64,000 nucleotides of DNA from DATEPR01 sp036273855 (GCA_036273855.1 DASUGU010000004.1:1-64000), one strand, 5' to 3'; counted from the first letter of the stretch, positions 24,937 to 35,818 are shown. Notes: a model not told the origin generated them from the letters alone. Program-made: numbers and translations.

Positions 24937-27900
24937 CCCGGTTTGACTCGATCAAGGTCGAAGGTGACTTCGTCTCCGAGCACTACCTCGTCGAGGAGTT
25001 CGGCAACCGGGTCCGCGCGCTGCGCAAGGACTGGGCGGAGCGGGAGAGTACCGACCAGACCACATCCCGGCAGGGCCTGACCGCCCTGGGAGTTGGCTTC
25101 GTCACCACCCTCACCGCCTGTCGGGAGAACCCGGCGACCGGGCTTTCCAAGCTCTACGGCAAGGTGCGCTGCGCTCTGCAGCTGAATCGTCCGATCGAGA
25201 CGTTCACCACGTGGCGCGGCAGTGAACAGCTGACGATCCCCGCGACCGTGTTCCGGGACTCCGGCCGCGTGCACCTGCTGGTGGTGCAAGCCGGCGACGC
25301 TCGCAGCGTGGAGGATGTCCTGGACGTCGAGGCCACCGGCCGGCTGGTGGCCCCGCTCATGATGGGCGACAAGCCCGAGCCCGCGACGGCCCGAGCGTTG
25401 TCGGCCCTCTTCCTGGCCGACTCACCCGCGGATCAACCGGCCTTCATCCTGGTACTGGCCGGTGGTTGGGCGTTGCTCGCCGAGCGCGAACGCTGGCCCG
25501 AGGGCCGGTGGCTGGCAGTGGACCTCGCCACGGTCGCCGAACGGCGGGACACCACCGCGGTCGGTGAGATCGAGACGGTCGCCGCGTTGTTGAGCGCGGA
25601 CGCCCTGCTACCTGCGGCCGACGGCACCTGCCTGCTACAACGATGCCTCGACGAGTCCGTGAAACACGCCGTCGGGGTGTCCCAGGACCTCCGCGACGGG
25701 GTTCGGCTGTCCATCGAACTCGTCGCTACCGAGGTCGTCGACCGACGGCGTGCCGCTGGCCTGCCCATTGACGGAGTGCCCGACCTCGCTCGCCAGTTGA
25801 CCCGCCAGTCACTGCGCTTCCTCTACCGAATCCTGTTCCTGCTCTACGCCGAAGCCCGTCCCGAGCTGGGCGTACTGCCGGTGGACGCGCCCGAATACAC
25901 CGCCGGCTATGGTCTTGACCGGTTGCGCGAGTTGGTGAGTGTGCCGCTGGCCAGCGATACGGCCCGCCGTGGTACCCACCTGTATGAGTCGTTGCACCGG
26001 CTGTTCATCCTGGTGGACAAGGGATTCGTGCCCAACGGGAACGAAGCCGACGACGGTGGGCGGCTGCGGTTCGAGTCGCTGCGGGCGGATCTGTTCCAGC
26101 CCAAGGCAACCACACTGGTGGATGAGGTGAAGCTGGGCAACCGGTGTCTCCAACGGGTGCTGGACCAGCTGTTGCTGTCTAAGGAGCGCCGAGGTCGCGA
26201 TCGCGGGTTCGTGTCCTACGCGCAGTTGGGCATCAACCAACTCGGCGCCGTGTACGAGGGGCTGATGGCGTACACCGGGTTCTTCGCGGAAGAACCACTG
26301 TACGAGGTCGCGCGTGGTGGCGACCGGACCAAGGGTACGTGGGTGGTGCCCGTGGCCAAGGCCGAACAACTCGCCCGCAAACTCGGGGTGGACGAGGACG
26401 ACGCCAACAATGTCTTCGTTAGGGAGAAGGATCCGGAGACCGGCGAGAAGGTGCGCGTTCGCCATGGCACCGGCACGTTCGTGTTCCGACTGTCCGGCCG
26501 GGACCGTCAACGCAGCGCGTCCTACTACACGCCCGAAGTCCTGACCCGCTGCGTGGTCACGCACTCGTTGGCTGAGCTACTCGATCAGGGCGGTGACACG
26601 ACGCCGGCGTCGGCGATACTCGACCTGACAGTGTGCGAGCCGGCGCTGGGTTCTGGCGCGTTCCTCATCGAGGCGGTCAACCAACTGGCCGAACAATACC
26701 TGAAGCGCCGCCAAGGGGAACTCGACCAACGGATCCCGGCCGAGGAGTTCCAGGCCGAACTGCAGAAGGTCAAGGCGTACCTGAGCCTGCACCAGTGCTA
26801 CGGCGTCGACCTCAACGACACAGCCGTCGAGTTCGCTGAGATATCACTGTGGCTTAACTCCATGCATCCCGATCTGCGAGCGCCCTGGTTCGGCCTACAC
26901 CTCAAACGCGGCAACTCACTGATCGGTGCCCGGCGGGCTGTCTACCCGAAGCCGACACTGGGCAAGAAGGCGTGGCTCACCACGGTACCCGACGACCGGC
27001 CGTTGGCCGAAGCGATCGACGTCAACGAGATACATCACTTCTTGCTGCCAAGTCACGGCTGGGCCGCGGTGGTCGACACGAAAGAAGCCAAGGAACTACG
27101 TCCCGACGAGGTGACAGCGCTCAAGGCATGGCGCTCGGTGATTCACAAGGCGCCGGACAAGGGTCAGCAGGACCGCCTGCTGCGGCTGGCCCGACGGGTG
27201 GAGAAGCTGTGGGAGTTCTCTCGGACCAGGTTGCGGATCGCCGAGTCCGAGATCCGGCGCGGCATCGATGTCTGGGGTGCCGACGATCTGAACTCGTCCA
27301 CCGACGCGGTCAGCCGGGAGGACATCGAAACCTCGATGTCTGACCAGAACGGCGCGTACCGCAGGCTCCGCCGCGTGATGGACGCCTGGTGCGCGCTCTG
27401 GTACTGGCCGATCACCACCAAGGTGCCGCCGCCAGATTGGGAGCGCTGGCTCGATGGTTTGGAAGGACTGCTCGGCGTCGCGGCCGGTGGCAAGCCTAAT
27501 GGCCAGGCGCAACTAGGCGACGCCGAGGGCTGGGTGGAGCTCGGCGAGGCTGAGCGGGTCAACCTGGAGTTCAATGGAGCCCGAGACTTGGAATGGGTGC
27601 TCGCGAAGCATCCGTGGCTGATGGTGTGCCAGGAGATCGCGGAGCGGGAGGGCTTCCTCCACTGGGAGCTGGACTTCTCGCCGGTCTTCGAACGCGGCGG
27701 CTTCGACCTCCAAGTCGGTAACCCGCCCTGGGTACGGCCCACCTGGGACGAAACGCTCACGCTAGCCGAGACCGATGCCTGGTTTGGCTTGGCAGACAAG
27801 CCCTCCAACGCCGAAGTCGCCGAACACAGGTCCCGTGCCCTGACACACTACGCGGATAACTATCTGAACGAGCGGGCCTCGATCGCCGGCTTGAGTGAGC

Positions 27901-29504
27901 AACTCGGCAGCGGTGTAGACCGGCCCGTGCTGGCCGGCACTCAACCTGATCTGTATCGCTGTTTCATGGACCGTACTTGGCGATCAATGTGCTCGACCGG
28001 AATCGTAGGCCTGATCCACCCCGAATCACATTTCACCGAAGCTCGCGCTGGTGGACTGAGGCGAGAAACATACCACCGGTTGCGCCGACATTGGGGATTT
28101 CGAAATGAGAAGATTCTTTTCGAGATCATGCATACGAGAGAATACGGCGTAAGTGTCTACGGATCGCTGCGCCCGGCGCAATTCCTAAACATATCGTCGC
28201 TCTATCTTCCTGAAACGGTCGATCGTTCGTTCGTTCACGATGGATCTGGTGCTGAACCTGGTGTAAAAGATGAACTGGATGACTGGGATGTGAGGCCGCA
28301 CCGCAGTCGGATCGTTGAGGTAGACGAATCCTTGTTGGCGAGGTGGGCTGACTTGGTGGACGAGCCTGGCACCCCCCCACTAGAGGCGCGCATGTTACGC
28401 CCAGTCAACAAGTCGAGCCAGGTCGTGCTGGACAAGATCGCGCGCGCGCCTCGCCTCGGCGTCATTGACTTTGATTGGACGGCTGGCTGGCATGAACGCG
28501 CAGACCGTGCTCGGGGTTATTTTGAATCGCGGTCTGCGGTGCCGGGGTCTTGGGACGACGTGATCTTGCAAGGACCTCATCTGACGGTGGCCAATCCCTT
28601 TGCCAAACAGCCCCGATCAACCATGCGGAGTAATCAGGACTACGAAGTGTGGGACCTGGAAGAGCTGCGTGAAGATGCGATCCCGCGCACCAACTATCAA
28701 CGAGCGAAACAGCCCGACATCTATATCGCCGGTTATCCGGCTTGGGATGGAAAGTCGAGTAATCAGTTCTGGCGTCTTGCGTGGCGCCGTATGGTCGACT
28801 CATCGACGGTTCGTTCCCTACATTCTTCACTTATCCCCAAAGGCGCTACTCATGTGAATGCGGTGTTGTCTTTGGGTTCGATGGAATCAGCTGATGTTGC
28901 GGTTGCTTCCGGGATCTGGTGCTCCATCGTTGTGGACTTTGTTGTGAAAGTATCCGGAAAAACTGACCTTTACGGTGAAGTAGTTTCACGCTTTCCACAT
29001 GTAAGGCATCACTCCCTTGAGTCAAGCTTGATTCTCCGCTCGCTTCGACTTAATTGTATGACCAGAGCCTACGAGGATCTTTGGGCGGAACTGTACAATT
29101 ATACTTGGCAGTCGGACTCCTGGACCCATGATCGCACTGATCGGCCAGCACTTGGTGACGTGACAGCTGACTGGCGTTATGGAACGCCGCTACGGACCAG
29201 CTTTGACCGCCGTCAGGCGTTGGTAGAGATCGATGCGATCGCCGCGATCATGCTGGACATCACCGCCGAGGAACTGTGCACGATCTATCGCACCCAGTTC
29301 GGTGTACTACGTAAGGCCGAGAAGGCCATGCGGTTCGATGTAAACGGTCGGCAGGTGCCCGTTGAGGTGCTGAAGGAGTACGAGAAAAAGGGGGATCGCG
29401 CTGATCTTGGGCGATATGTCCTCCCGTTCACGCCGGTGGACCGGGAGAAGGACATGACCCGTGCCCACGAAGTGTTGACCGAGCGGTTGCGGGCGCGGCG
29501 GTAA
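24933..29504 (+). CDS. Giant Eco57I-like N6-adenine methylase (DrmMI/PglX-like)
   Basis: A 1,523-residue methylase starting at GTG behind GGAGGAAG. The N-terminal 500 residues are helical, followed by SASYYTPEVLTR. SAM motif I is CEPALGSGAFLIEAV (about 569-583), and the adenine-type catalytic motif NPPW is near residue 930 (LQVGNPPWVRPTW). The split between these motifs by a large insert is typical of Eco57I/PglX-like enzymes. The region 27.96-29.14 kb (about residues 1010-1400) after motif IV is the likely target recognition part and is AT-richer (28 G+C of 60 in 28801-28860). It probably marks host DNA at an adenine. No stand-alone restriction nuclease is coupled to it. Confidence 0.9.
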   Translation: MTRFDSIKVEGDFVSEHYLVEEFGNRVRALRKDWAERESTDQTTSRQGLTALGVGFVTTLTACRENPATGLSKLYGKVRCALQLNRPIETFTTWRGSEQLTIPATVFRDSGRVHLLVVQAGDARSVEDVLDVEATGRLVAPLMMGDKPEPATARALSALFLADSPADQPAFILVLAGGWALLAERERWPEGRWLAVDLATVAERRDTTAVGEIETVAALLSADALLPAADGTCLLQRCLDESVKHAVGVSQDLRDGVRLSIELVATEVVDRRRAAGLPIDGVPDLARQLTRQSLRFLYRILFLLYAEARPELGVLPVDAPEYTAGYGLDRLRELVSVPLASDTARRGTHLYESLHRLFILVDKGFVPNGNEADDGGRLRFESLRADLFQPKATTLVDEVKLGNRCLQRVLDQLLLSKERRGRDRGFVSYAQLGINQLGAVYEGLMAYTGFFAEEPLYEVARGGDRTKGTWVVPVAKAEQLARKLGVDEDDANNVFVREKDPETGEKVRVRHGTGTFVFRLSGRDRQRSASYYTPEVLTRCVVTHSLAELLDQGGDTTPASAILDLTVCEPALGSGAFLIEAVNQLAEQYLKRRQGELDQRIPAEEFQAELQKVKAYLSLHQCYGVDLNDTAVEFAEISLWLNSMHPDLRAPWFGLHLKRGNSLIGARRAVYPKPTLGKKAWLTTVPDDRPLAEAIDVNEIHHFLLPSHGWAAVVDTKEAKELRPDEVTALKAWRSVIHKAPDKGQQDRLLRLARRVEKLWEFSRTRLRIAESEIRRGIDVWGADDLNSSTDAVSREDIETSMSDQNGAYRRLRRVMDAWCALWYWPITTKVPPPDWERWLDGLEGLLGVAAGGKPNGQAQLGDAEGWVELGEAERVNLEFNGARDLEWVLAKHPWLMVCQEIAEREGFLHWELDFSPVFERGGFDLQVGNPPWVRPTWDETLTLAETDAWFGLADKPSNAEVAEHRSRALTHYADNYLNERASIAGLSEQLGSGVDRPVLAGTQPDLYRCFMDRTWRSMCSTGIVGLIHPESHFTEARAGGLRRETYHRLRRHWGFRNEKILFEIMHTREYGVSVYGSLRPAQFLNISSLYLPETVDRSFVHDGSGAEPGVKDELDDWDVRPHRSRIVEVDESLLARWADLVDEPGTPPLEARMLRPVNKSSQVVLDKIARAPRLGVIDFDWTAGWHERADRARGYFESRSAVPGSWDDVILQGPHLTVANPFAKQPRSTMRSNQDYEVWDLEELREDAIPRTNYQRAKQPDIYIAGYPAWDGKSSNQFWRLAWRRMVDSSTVRSLHSSLIPKGATHVNAVLSLGSMESADVAVASGIWCSIVVDFVVKVSGKTDLYGEVVSRFPHVRHHSLESSLILRSLRLNCMTRAYEDLWAELYNYTWQSDSWTHDRTDRPALGDVTADWRYGTPLRTSFDRRQALVEIDAIAAIMLDITAEELCTIYRTQFGVLRKAEKAMRFDVNGRQVPVEVLKEYEKKGDRADLGRYVLPFTPVDREKDMTRAHEVLTERLRARR

Positions 29505-29569
29505 CGGATCGTGTCGGACCAACCGATTAGCCCTGTGTACACCGCAGCCGGTCCAGGTAAGGGGGGCAC

Positions 29570-32500
29570 GTGCTGCCATCGTTGATCGCTGAGGAGTTGC
29601 GCGGGGCGCTCTCCGGATACCTGTCGACGACCTTCGCCCTTGCCGACGACGACGTGCGAGAGCGGCTGGAGACGTTCCTGACCGATCCGGCGGACGGGAT
29701 CTTCCGCGGCCCCTTCGTGCGACTGAAGCTGCCATTCCAGCAGGCTGAGGACGGCTGGGCGGAGGCGCTCGACTGGTCGCCATCTGGCTTCGAGCCCTAC
29801 CGGCACCAGGCCGAGGCGTTCGCACGGCTAAGCTCCAAGCGCGGGCGGCCCGATCCGACGCTGGTCACCACCGGTACCGGTTCGGGTAAGACGGAGTCGT
29901 TCCTGATCCCGATTCTGGACCACTGTCGCCGAGAGAAGGGCGCTGGCCGGACTGGCATCAAGGCACTGGTGCTGTATCCGATGAACGCGCTCGCTAACGA
30001 CCAGGGCCGCCGCATTGCCGCGATGCTTGACGAGCATGCCGAGGCACTGTCCGAGGTCAGCGTCGGTCTCTACACCGGCGACTCCACTGCCGGATCCGAA
30101 TCCGGGTTCGGTCGGTTGCTCCAGCAACGTCGCGAGCTGCGGGACAACCCGCCGGACATCCTGCTGACCAACTACAAGATGCTCGACTTCCTGCTGCTGC
30201 GGCCGGAGGACGCGGGCCTGTGGTCGCAGTCGCACGAGTCCATGCAGTACGTCGTGCTCGACGAGTTCCACACCTACGACGGTGCGCAGGGCACGGACGT
30301 AGCGATGCTGTTGCGCCGGTTGGGAATGGCGCTAGGCGTATCGGAACCGGGCCGGCCATTGGGTCGTGTCACCCCGGTTGCCACCTCCGCGACGCTGGGG
30401 GAGGGCCAGGACGCCGGCGGGAAATTGCTGGAGTTCGCCGGCCGGGTGTTCGGCGAGCCGTTCGGCATCAACGCGGTCATCGGCGAACAGCGGCTGAACG
30501 CGGAGGATTGGCTCCGCGGGGTAGACCAGGTCGACGGCTACGAATACGACGCCCTGCCGATGCTGGAGCAACTGCCAGAACCACTGGAGGGGCAGCGCCA
30601 GCTTGATCGGCTGGCCCAGGTCGCACGGGTGTTCTTCCGCGACCCGGTGACCAATTCGGAGGTCAACCCCGAAGGGCTCAATAACGATCCAAGCATCGTG
30701 TCCGACACGGATCGGCTTGGTCGGCGGCTGATGCGGCACCCTCTCACCGCCGCGCTGTTGGCGACCGCCGCGAGTCCGCGCTCGTTGCGGGATCTTGTAC
30801 GCGACGTGGCGCCGGTCTGGGCGACCGCCCGGAACGATGCGGGGGAGCGGGCGGTCGGCGAGTTTCTCGGTCTGCTCTCACTGGCCTGTGCTGGCTCCGG
30901 TGAACGACCTTTGTTGCAGGTGGAGATTCAGCTGTGGATCCGTGAGGTCAGTCGGGTCGATCGTGTCGTGGCCGCGGTGCCGGAGTTCCGCTGGGGACTT
31001 GACGGGCCGCGGACCGATGTCGACCAGCGGTACCTGCCGGCGATCTACTGTCGGCACTGTGGGCGGTCCGGATGGGGATCGGCACGCAGATCGCGGGAGC
31101 TGGAACTGGAGACTCGAACTCAGATCATCCGACAGCAGAGTGTGCGGAAGACCGGCCGGTTCCGTGCCATGATCCACGCTCCGGGCGAAGAACAGGCCGA
31201 TGATCTGGCGCCGCTGTCCTGGCTGGACCCGGTCACGCTTGAGCTGATGGCACAGCGGCCTGGCGCTGAGCGAGAGTGCCTACCTGTGCTCGTCACCCCC
31301 GACGATGACGCGTCGACGAAAGATCGATGTCCCTCGTGCGGTTTGGATGAGGGCATTAGATTCCTGGGGTCCCGGGTCGCCACACTGATTTCGGTGTCGT
31401 TGGGTCACCTATTCGGAAGCGCGGACGTCGAGCGCGAACAGAAGAAGACGCTGGTGTTCACCGACAGCGTGCAGGACGCGGCGCACCGGGCCGGGTTCAT
31501 CGAGGCACGTTCCTATGCGTTGAACTTCCGGTCGTTGATCCGCCGCGCCACCGGACAAGACCGCATTACCCTGGCCGAACTCGACGGTGCTCTGCTCGCT
31601 ACGGCCAAGACTCCGGAGGATCGATTCTCGTTGCTGCCGCCGGATCTGGCGGAGAACAAGAAGGGGTTCCGGGAGTTTTGGGCGGAGCGCCGATGCCGGC
31701 CGAGCGTACGGGCCAGGGTGAAGAAGCGCATCGAGTTCGCGGGAGCGCTGGAGTTCGGTCTCAATGCCCGCACTGGCCGCACCTTGGAACTGACGGGCAC
31801 GATCACGGCGCATGTCGATGCCGGAGCGCCGGAGCGGCTGACCCGCGTCGCACTGGAGGTGCTCGCCGAGCACCGCGAGGACCGCCCGCAGTTCGACCTC
31901 GGCGTGGCCGACGCGAACCCGCTGGCGTGGATTCGTGGCGTCCTGGAACGGATGCGCCTGCAGGGCGGGATCAACCACCAGTGGTTGACTACCTACCTGC
32001 GGGAAGACGGCAACCGGTGGTCGATCTGGGGCGGTCGGCCGGCGGAGATGCCGGCTTTCCCCACCGGCCGCCCGGCGCCGGCGTTCCCCACGACCGCTGC
32101 CCGCTCCGAGGCGTTCGACAGTGTGGTGGCCAAGGGCACCTGGTACTGCGGGTGGACCGCTCGTACACTGCGGATCGCCGAGTCGGAGGCGCCTCATCTG
32201 GTTCGTCGCCTGTTCGAGCATCTGCACGCCGAGGGCATCGTGTCGGCCGCTGCCACCAAGACTGGTGCGACCGTCTACTACCTCGAACCCGACTCGATCG
32301 TGCTCGATCCGGTTGACGTGGGACAGCCGAACAACGACTGTGTTGTGCTGCGCTGCGATGTGTGTTCGCTGCGGTTTCCCGGTACGCCCGACATCGCTGG
32401 TCAGTTGACGGACGGGCCGTGCATGCGCAACAAGTGCCCAGGCTCCTTGCGACCGACCCGGCTGGGTGCCGACTACTATCGAGAGTTGTACTCCTCGGGG

Positions 32501-35500
32501 CGTGTGCGGCGGATCTCGGCGCACGAGCACACCAGTCTGCTGGACGCCGCGACGAGGGTGTCGCTGGAGGCTGAGTTCAAGTCCAGCACCGCGGCCGACG
32601 CGCCGAACGTGTTGACGTGTACTCCGACGCTGGAGTTGGGCATCGACATCGGCGACCTGTCCGCTGTCGGGCTGACCTCACTGCCGCGCAGCGTCGCCGG
32701 GTACGTGCAGCGGGTCGGCCGTGCCGGCCGGCAGACAGGTAGCGCGTTGGTATTCGCCGTGTTGCCCGGCCGAGGGATTGAACTGCACTGGCTCAGCGAG
32801 CCGCTGGACATGATCGCCGGCGAAGTCACGCCTCCGGCGTGCTACCTGGACGCCGCGGAGATCATCCGCCGACAGTACCTGGCCTCACTGATCGACCGGG
32901 CAGCCAGGTCGGGTGGGGTGAAGCCGCCGCGCACAGCTGGTCGCATGCTCACTACCGGCCTTGCGGAGGGCTCGTGGCTCCGCGACCTGATGCGCGACGC
33001 TCGGGCAAATGCGGCCAACTATGTGGCCGACTTCCTGTCTGGGTTTCACGGCCACATCACGGGCACCACCGAGGCGACGCTGGCCGAATGGGCCGGGGTT
33101 GGTCTGGCCGGGGACCTGGTGTCACCGATGGAGCGCGAGGTCGAACACGCCGTGCGCGGTTGGATCGAGGAGATGGCCGAGTTGCGGGTCAGGGCCGCCG
33201 CATTGGAGGAGGAAGTCACCCGCCTGCTCAAGCAGGCGAACCTGCTCGACGACGCAGGCAAGCGTGACCTCAACCGGGTACGCGGCGAATACCGGGCGGC
33301 GACCGGTCAGCGTTCGGCGATGAGTCGTCAGTACTGGATCACCGCCTTCGAGGGTCTTGGTCTGCTGCCCAACTACACGTTGCTGGACGATCGCACACGG
33401 TTGGATGTCGGGCTCACCTGGACGGACGAGCGCACCGGGCAGTCGACTGTCGAGCGGACGACCTATGAACGCGGCAGCCAGGTGGCACTGTACGAGTTGG
33501 CTCCCGGCAGTACCTTCTACGTCTCCGGTGCGGCGATCAACATCGATGCCGTTGACCTGGGCACTGAACGCAATCCAAACCTGCTGCGTTGGCGGTTCTG
33601 TCCGTCGTGCGGCTGGTCGGCCCGGGACAACGGCCCGACCAGTTGCCCGCGCTGTCATGACAACCGGGCCGCCGACACAGGACAGGTACTGCAAACGGTT
33701 CGGTTCCGGAAAGTGTCGGCGTTTGCCTCCCGCGACGGCGCCCGTTTCGGCGACGACGACGAAGATCGCAAGCGGACCCGGTTCACCATCGCGCACGCAG
33801 TCGACGTTCCGCAGTCCGAGATCACCCGCGCCTGGGGATTGAGCGACTATCCGTTCGGGGCGGAGTTCGCCAGGATCGCCGACATACGCTGGGTGAACCT
33901 CGGCCGCGCCGATGCCGGCGGCCCCGAGCGAATCCTGGGTGGGCACGCAGTCCAGGCCCCGCTGTTCCAAGCCTGCAAACACTGTGGTGTGGTGCCTGCG
34001 GCCCAGCCCCGGGTGCGGGATCTGACCGATGCGCGGCATCGCGGATGGTGTCCACAGCGACGGGTCACGGATCCGGACGGTTGGGTGTCGGTCGGGCTGC
34101 TGCACGAGCTGCGGACCCAGGCCGTCCGGCTGCTAGTGCCGCCGATCGTGATCGCCGATGACACGCTGCTGCAGTCCATACGTGCTGCTTTGCTGTTGGG
34201 CCTACGCAAGGTGTTGGGTGGCGAACCGGACCACCTCGATGTGCTGGTTACCCCCGACCCTGACCGGCGCGGCGAACGGTACCTGCTGGTACTGCACGAC
34301 ACCGTGCCCGGTGGGACGGGCTATCTCGCCCAGTTCGCCGACCCGGAAGCGGTTCGGCAACTGCTGGCAGCCGCGGCCAAGACGCTGGAGGAGTGCATCT
34401 GTGCACAGCAGCCGGTCGCGGCCTGCCACCGGTGTCTGCTGCCCTATGTTCCGCCCTCGGCAGTGCCCGACGTGCGGCGGGACCGCGCGCTGGAACTGTT
34501 GCACGACATCCTGGCACGGTGGCAACCACAGGATCTCCGCTCGCTGCGGGAGATCACCGTGAGCCCACACGAGACCCCGATTGAGCTGCGCCTGCGCGCG
34601 CTACTGACCTCCTGGGCGAAAAAGAACAAGGGCGAACCTCGCGTGTCACCCGGAGCGGGCGGCGACCAGCTCACGTTCCGCTTGGATCTCGCGGGGGACA
34701 GTAGTCGCACATGGACGATGGTGGCCCAGCCGAAATTGGGTTTCGTGCAACCGGACTTCTTGCTGCGGACCGAGGACGGCTCCGTATCCGACATCGCGGT
34801 GTTCTGCGACGGCCGGCGATTCCACGCCACCGCTGAGCATAATCGGCTCGCCGACGACGCGGACAAACGCGCCGGCCTGCGGGCCCAGGGGTATGTGGTG
34901 TGGGCGATCACCCATGACGACCTCGACGCCTTCGAACAGGCACTCAATGACGCTCCAGCGACCGGCTACCCCTATCTGACCGGTGTCCAACGTGACGCAT
35001 TGGCTCGTCTCGCCAAGAGTCCCAAGCTGTTCGGGCCACGCCGGGCGACAGCCGGCGAGTTGCAGGGTGACGCCATGACCCTGCTGACGCGGTACCTCTG
35101 CCGACCTCATGAGGACGCGTGGGCAGCTCCTGCCATGGCGTTGTCGCTCGCCCTGACGGGCGGCGACAACAAGGCTGGCGGCATCAGGGTGGATCCGCCA
35201 TCCGTGCCGCTTGCGTTGGCGGCCTTTCTCCGCGGGGAACCCATCCACGATGCCGAGGCAGGTGAGCGGCTGCTCGTCCGGCAATCCGCTGGTGGTGCTG
35301 GGTTGCTGATCGACGTCACATTCCCCAGCGCCGTCAGAGTCTATCTCGGTGTCGACGACAGGAACGAGACGATCGCGGCGCCCGCGCACGAGCGGTCGTG
35401 GCGGGACTGGCTCGCGCTGTCCAATCTGTTGCAGTTCCTGGGCACCGTGCAATTCACTGCCGGAACCACCTCGCTGCCGGTCCCCGGCGGTGAGTCCTCG

Positions 35501-35818
35501 CGGACAGTGCAGCCACGACCGGCGAGCGTCGAGGTTGACACGGCTTGGGCGCCTTTCATCGGGATGTTCGGGGACGCCGCGGACGCGCTCATCTCTGATC
35601 TGGTGGATCGGCACGTGCGGGTGGGTGAACTCGGGTTCGAGGCGTTCGAGGGTGAAGTCGTGATCGATCTGGCCTGGCCGGAACGCCGAATCGCGGTCTT
35701 CTTCGACGGTCACGAAGGCGATGACGGACCTGGCAACGCACTTCGCGCCGATGGTTGGACGGTCCTGCCACCAGACCCTGGCGTGATCTCGTCCGCCGTT
35801 GGTCCGGAGAAAGGATGA
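29570..35818 (+). CDS. 2,082-residue DEAD/DUF1998 helicase, DruE-like
   Basis: GTG start behind AAGGGGGG. The N-terminal SF2 lobe has TTGTGSGKTESF (about residues 100-111), VVLDEFHTYDG (near 228) and TSATL (near 272). The second lobe comes only at about 1017-1055 (TPTLELGIDIGDL, QRVGRAGR), with a ~700-residue insert rich in CxxC pairs. DUF1998 follows (about 1560-1640: HDTVPGGTGYL and a Cys cluster CICAQQ, ACHRCLLPY). Near 1725-1790 (DFLL, DIAVFCDGRRFH, ADDADKRAGLRAQGY) and again near 2025-2050 (VIDLAWPERRIAVFFDG) are folds like Vsr/DUF559 PD-(D/E)xK nucleases, possibly degenerate. Size and layout fit Druantia DruE; DrmA/DrmB of DISARM hold similar parts in two chains. Confidence 0.85.
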   Translation: MLPSLIAEELRGALSGYLSTTFALADDDVRERLETFLTDPADGIFRGPFVRLKLPFQQAEDGWAEALDWSPSGFEPYRHQAEAFARLSSKRGRPDPTLVTTGTGSGKTESFLIPILDHCRREKGAGRTGIKALVLYPMNALANDQGRRIAAMLDEHAEALSEVSVGLYTGDSTAGSESGFGRLLQQRRELRDNPPDILLTNYKMLDFLLLRPEDAGLWSQSHESMQYVVLDEFHTYDGAQGTDVAMLLRRLGMALGVSEPGRPLGRVTPVATSATLGEGQDAGGKLLEFAGRVFGEPFGINAVIGEQRLNAEDWLRGVDQVDGYEYDALPMLEQLPEPLEGQRQLDRLAQVARVFFRDPVTNSEVNPEGLNNDPSIVSDTDRLGRRLMRHPLTAALLATAASPRSLRDLVRDVAPVWATARNDAGERAVGEFLGLLSLACAGSGERPLLQVEIQLWIREVSRVDRVVAAVPEFRWGLDGPRTDVDQRYLPAIYCRHCGRSGWGSARRSRELELETRTQIIRQQSVRKTGRFRAMIHAPGEEQADDLAPLSWLDPVTLELMAQRPGAERECLPVLVTPDDDASTKDRCPSCGLDEGIRFLGSRVATLISVSLGHLFGSADVEREQKKTLVFTDSVQDAAHRAGFIEARSYALNFRSLIRRATGQDRITLAELDGALLATAKTPEDRFSLLPPDLAENKKGFREFWAERRCRPSVRARVKKRIEFAGALEFGLNARTGRTLELTGTITAHVDAGAPERLTRVALEVLAEHREDRPQFDLGVADANPLAWIRGVLERMRLQGGINHQWLTTYLREDGNRWSIWGGRPAEMPAFPTGRPAPAFPTTAARSEAFDSVVAKGTWYCGWTARTLRIAESEAPHLVRRLFEHLHAEGIVSAAATKTGATVYYLEPDSIVLDPVDVGQPNNDCVVLRCDVCSLRFPGTPDIAGQLTDGPCMRNKCPGSLRPTRLGADYYRELYSSGRVRRISAHEHTSLLDAATRVSLEAEFKSSTAADAPNVLTCTPTLELGIDIGDLSAVGLTSLPRSVAGYVQRVGRAGRQTGSALVFAVLPGRGIELHWLSEPLDMIAGEVTPPACYLDAAEIIRRQYLASLIDRAARSGGVKPPRTAGRMLTTGLAEGSWLRDLMRDARANAANYVADFLSGFHGHITGTTEATLAEWAGVGLAGDLVSPMEREVEHAVRGWIEEMAELRVRAAALEEEVTRLLKQANLLDDAGKRDLNRVRGEYRAATGQRSAMSRQYWITAFEGLGLLPNYTLLDDRTRLDVGLTWTDERTGQSTVERTTYERGSQVALYELAPGSTFYVSGAAINIDAVDLGTERNPNLLRWRFCPSCGWSARDNGPTSCPRCHDNRAADTGQVLQTVRFRKVSAFASRDGARFGDDDEDRKRTRFTIAHAVDVPQSEITRAWGLSDYPFGAEFARIADIRWVNLGRADAGGPERILGGHAVQAPLFQACKHCGVVPAAQPRVRDLTDARHRGWCPQRRVTDPDGWVSVGLLHELRTQAVRLLVPPIVIADDTLLQSIRAALLLGLRKVLGGEPDHLDVLVTPDPDRRGERYLLVLHDTVPGGTGYLAQFADPEAVRQLLAAAAKTLEECICAQQPVAACHRCLLPYVPPSAVPDVRRDRALELLHDILARWQPQDLRSLREITVSPHETPIELRLRALLTSWAKKNKGEPRVSPGAGGDQLTFRLDLAGDSSRTWTMVAQPKLGFVQPDFLLRTEDGSVSDIAVFCDGRRFHATAEHNRLADDADKRAGLRAQGYVVWAITHDDLDAFEQALNDAPATGYPYLTGVQRDALARLAKSPKLFGPRRATAGELQGDAMTLLTRYLCRPHEDAWAAPAMALSLALTGGDNKAGGIRVDPPSVPLALAAFLRGEPIHDAEAGERLLVRQSAGGAGLLIDVTFPSAVRVYLGVDDRNETIAAPAHERSWRDWLALSNLLQFLGTVQFTAGTTSLPVPGGESSRTVQPRPASVEVDTAWAPFIGMFGDAADALISDLVDRHVRVGELGFEAFEGEVVIDLAWPERRIAVFFDGHEGDDGPGNALRADGWTVLPPDPGVISSAVGPEKG

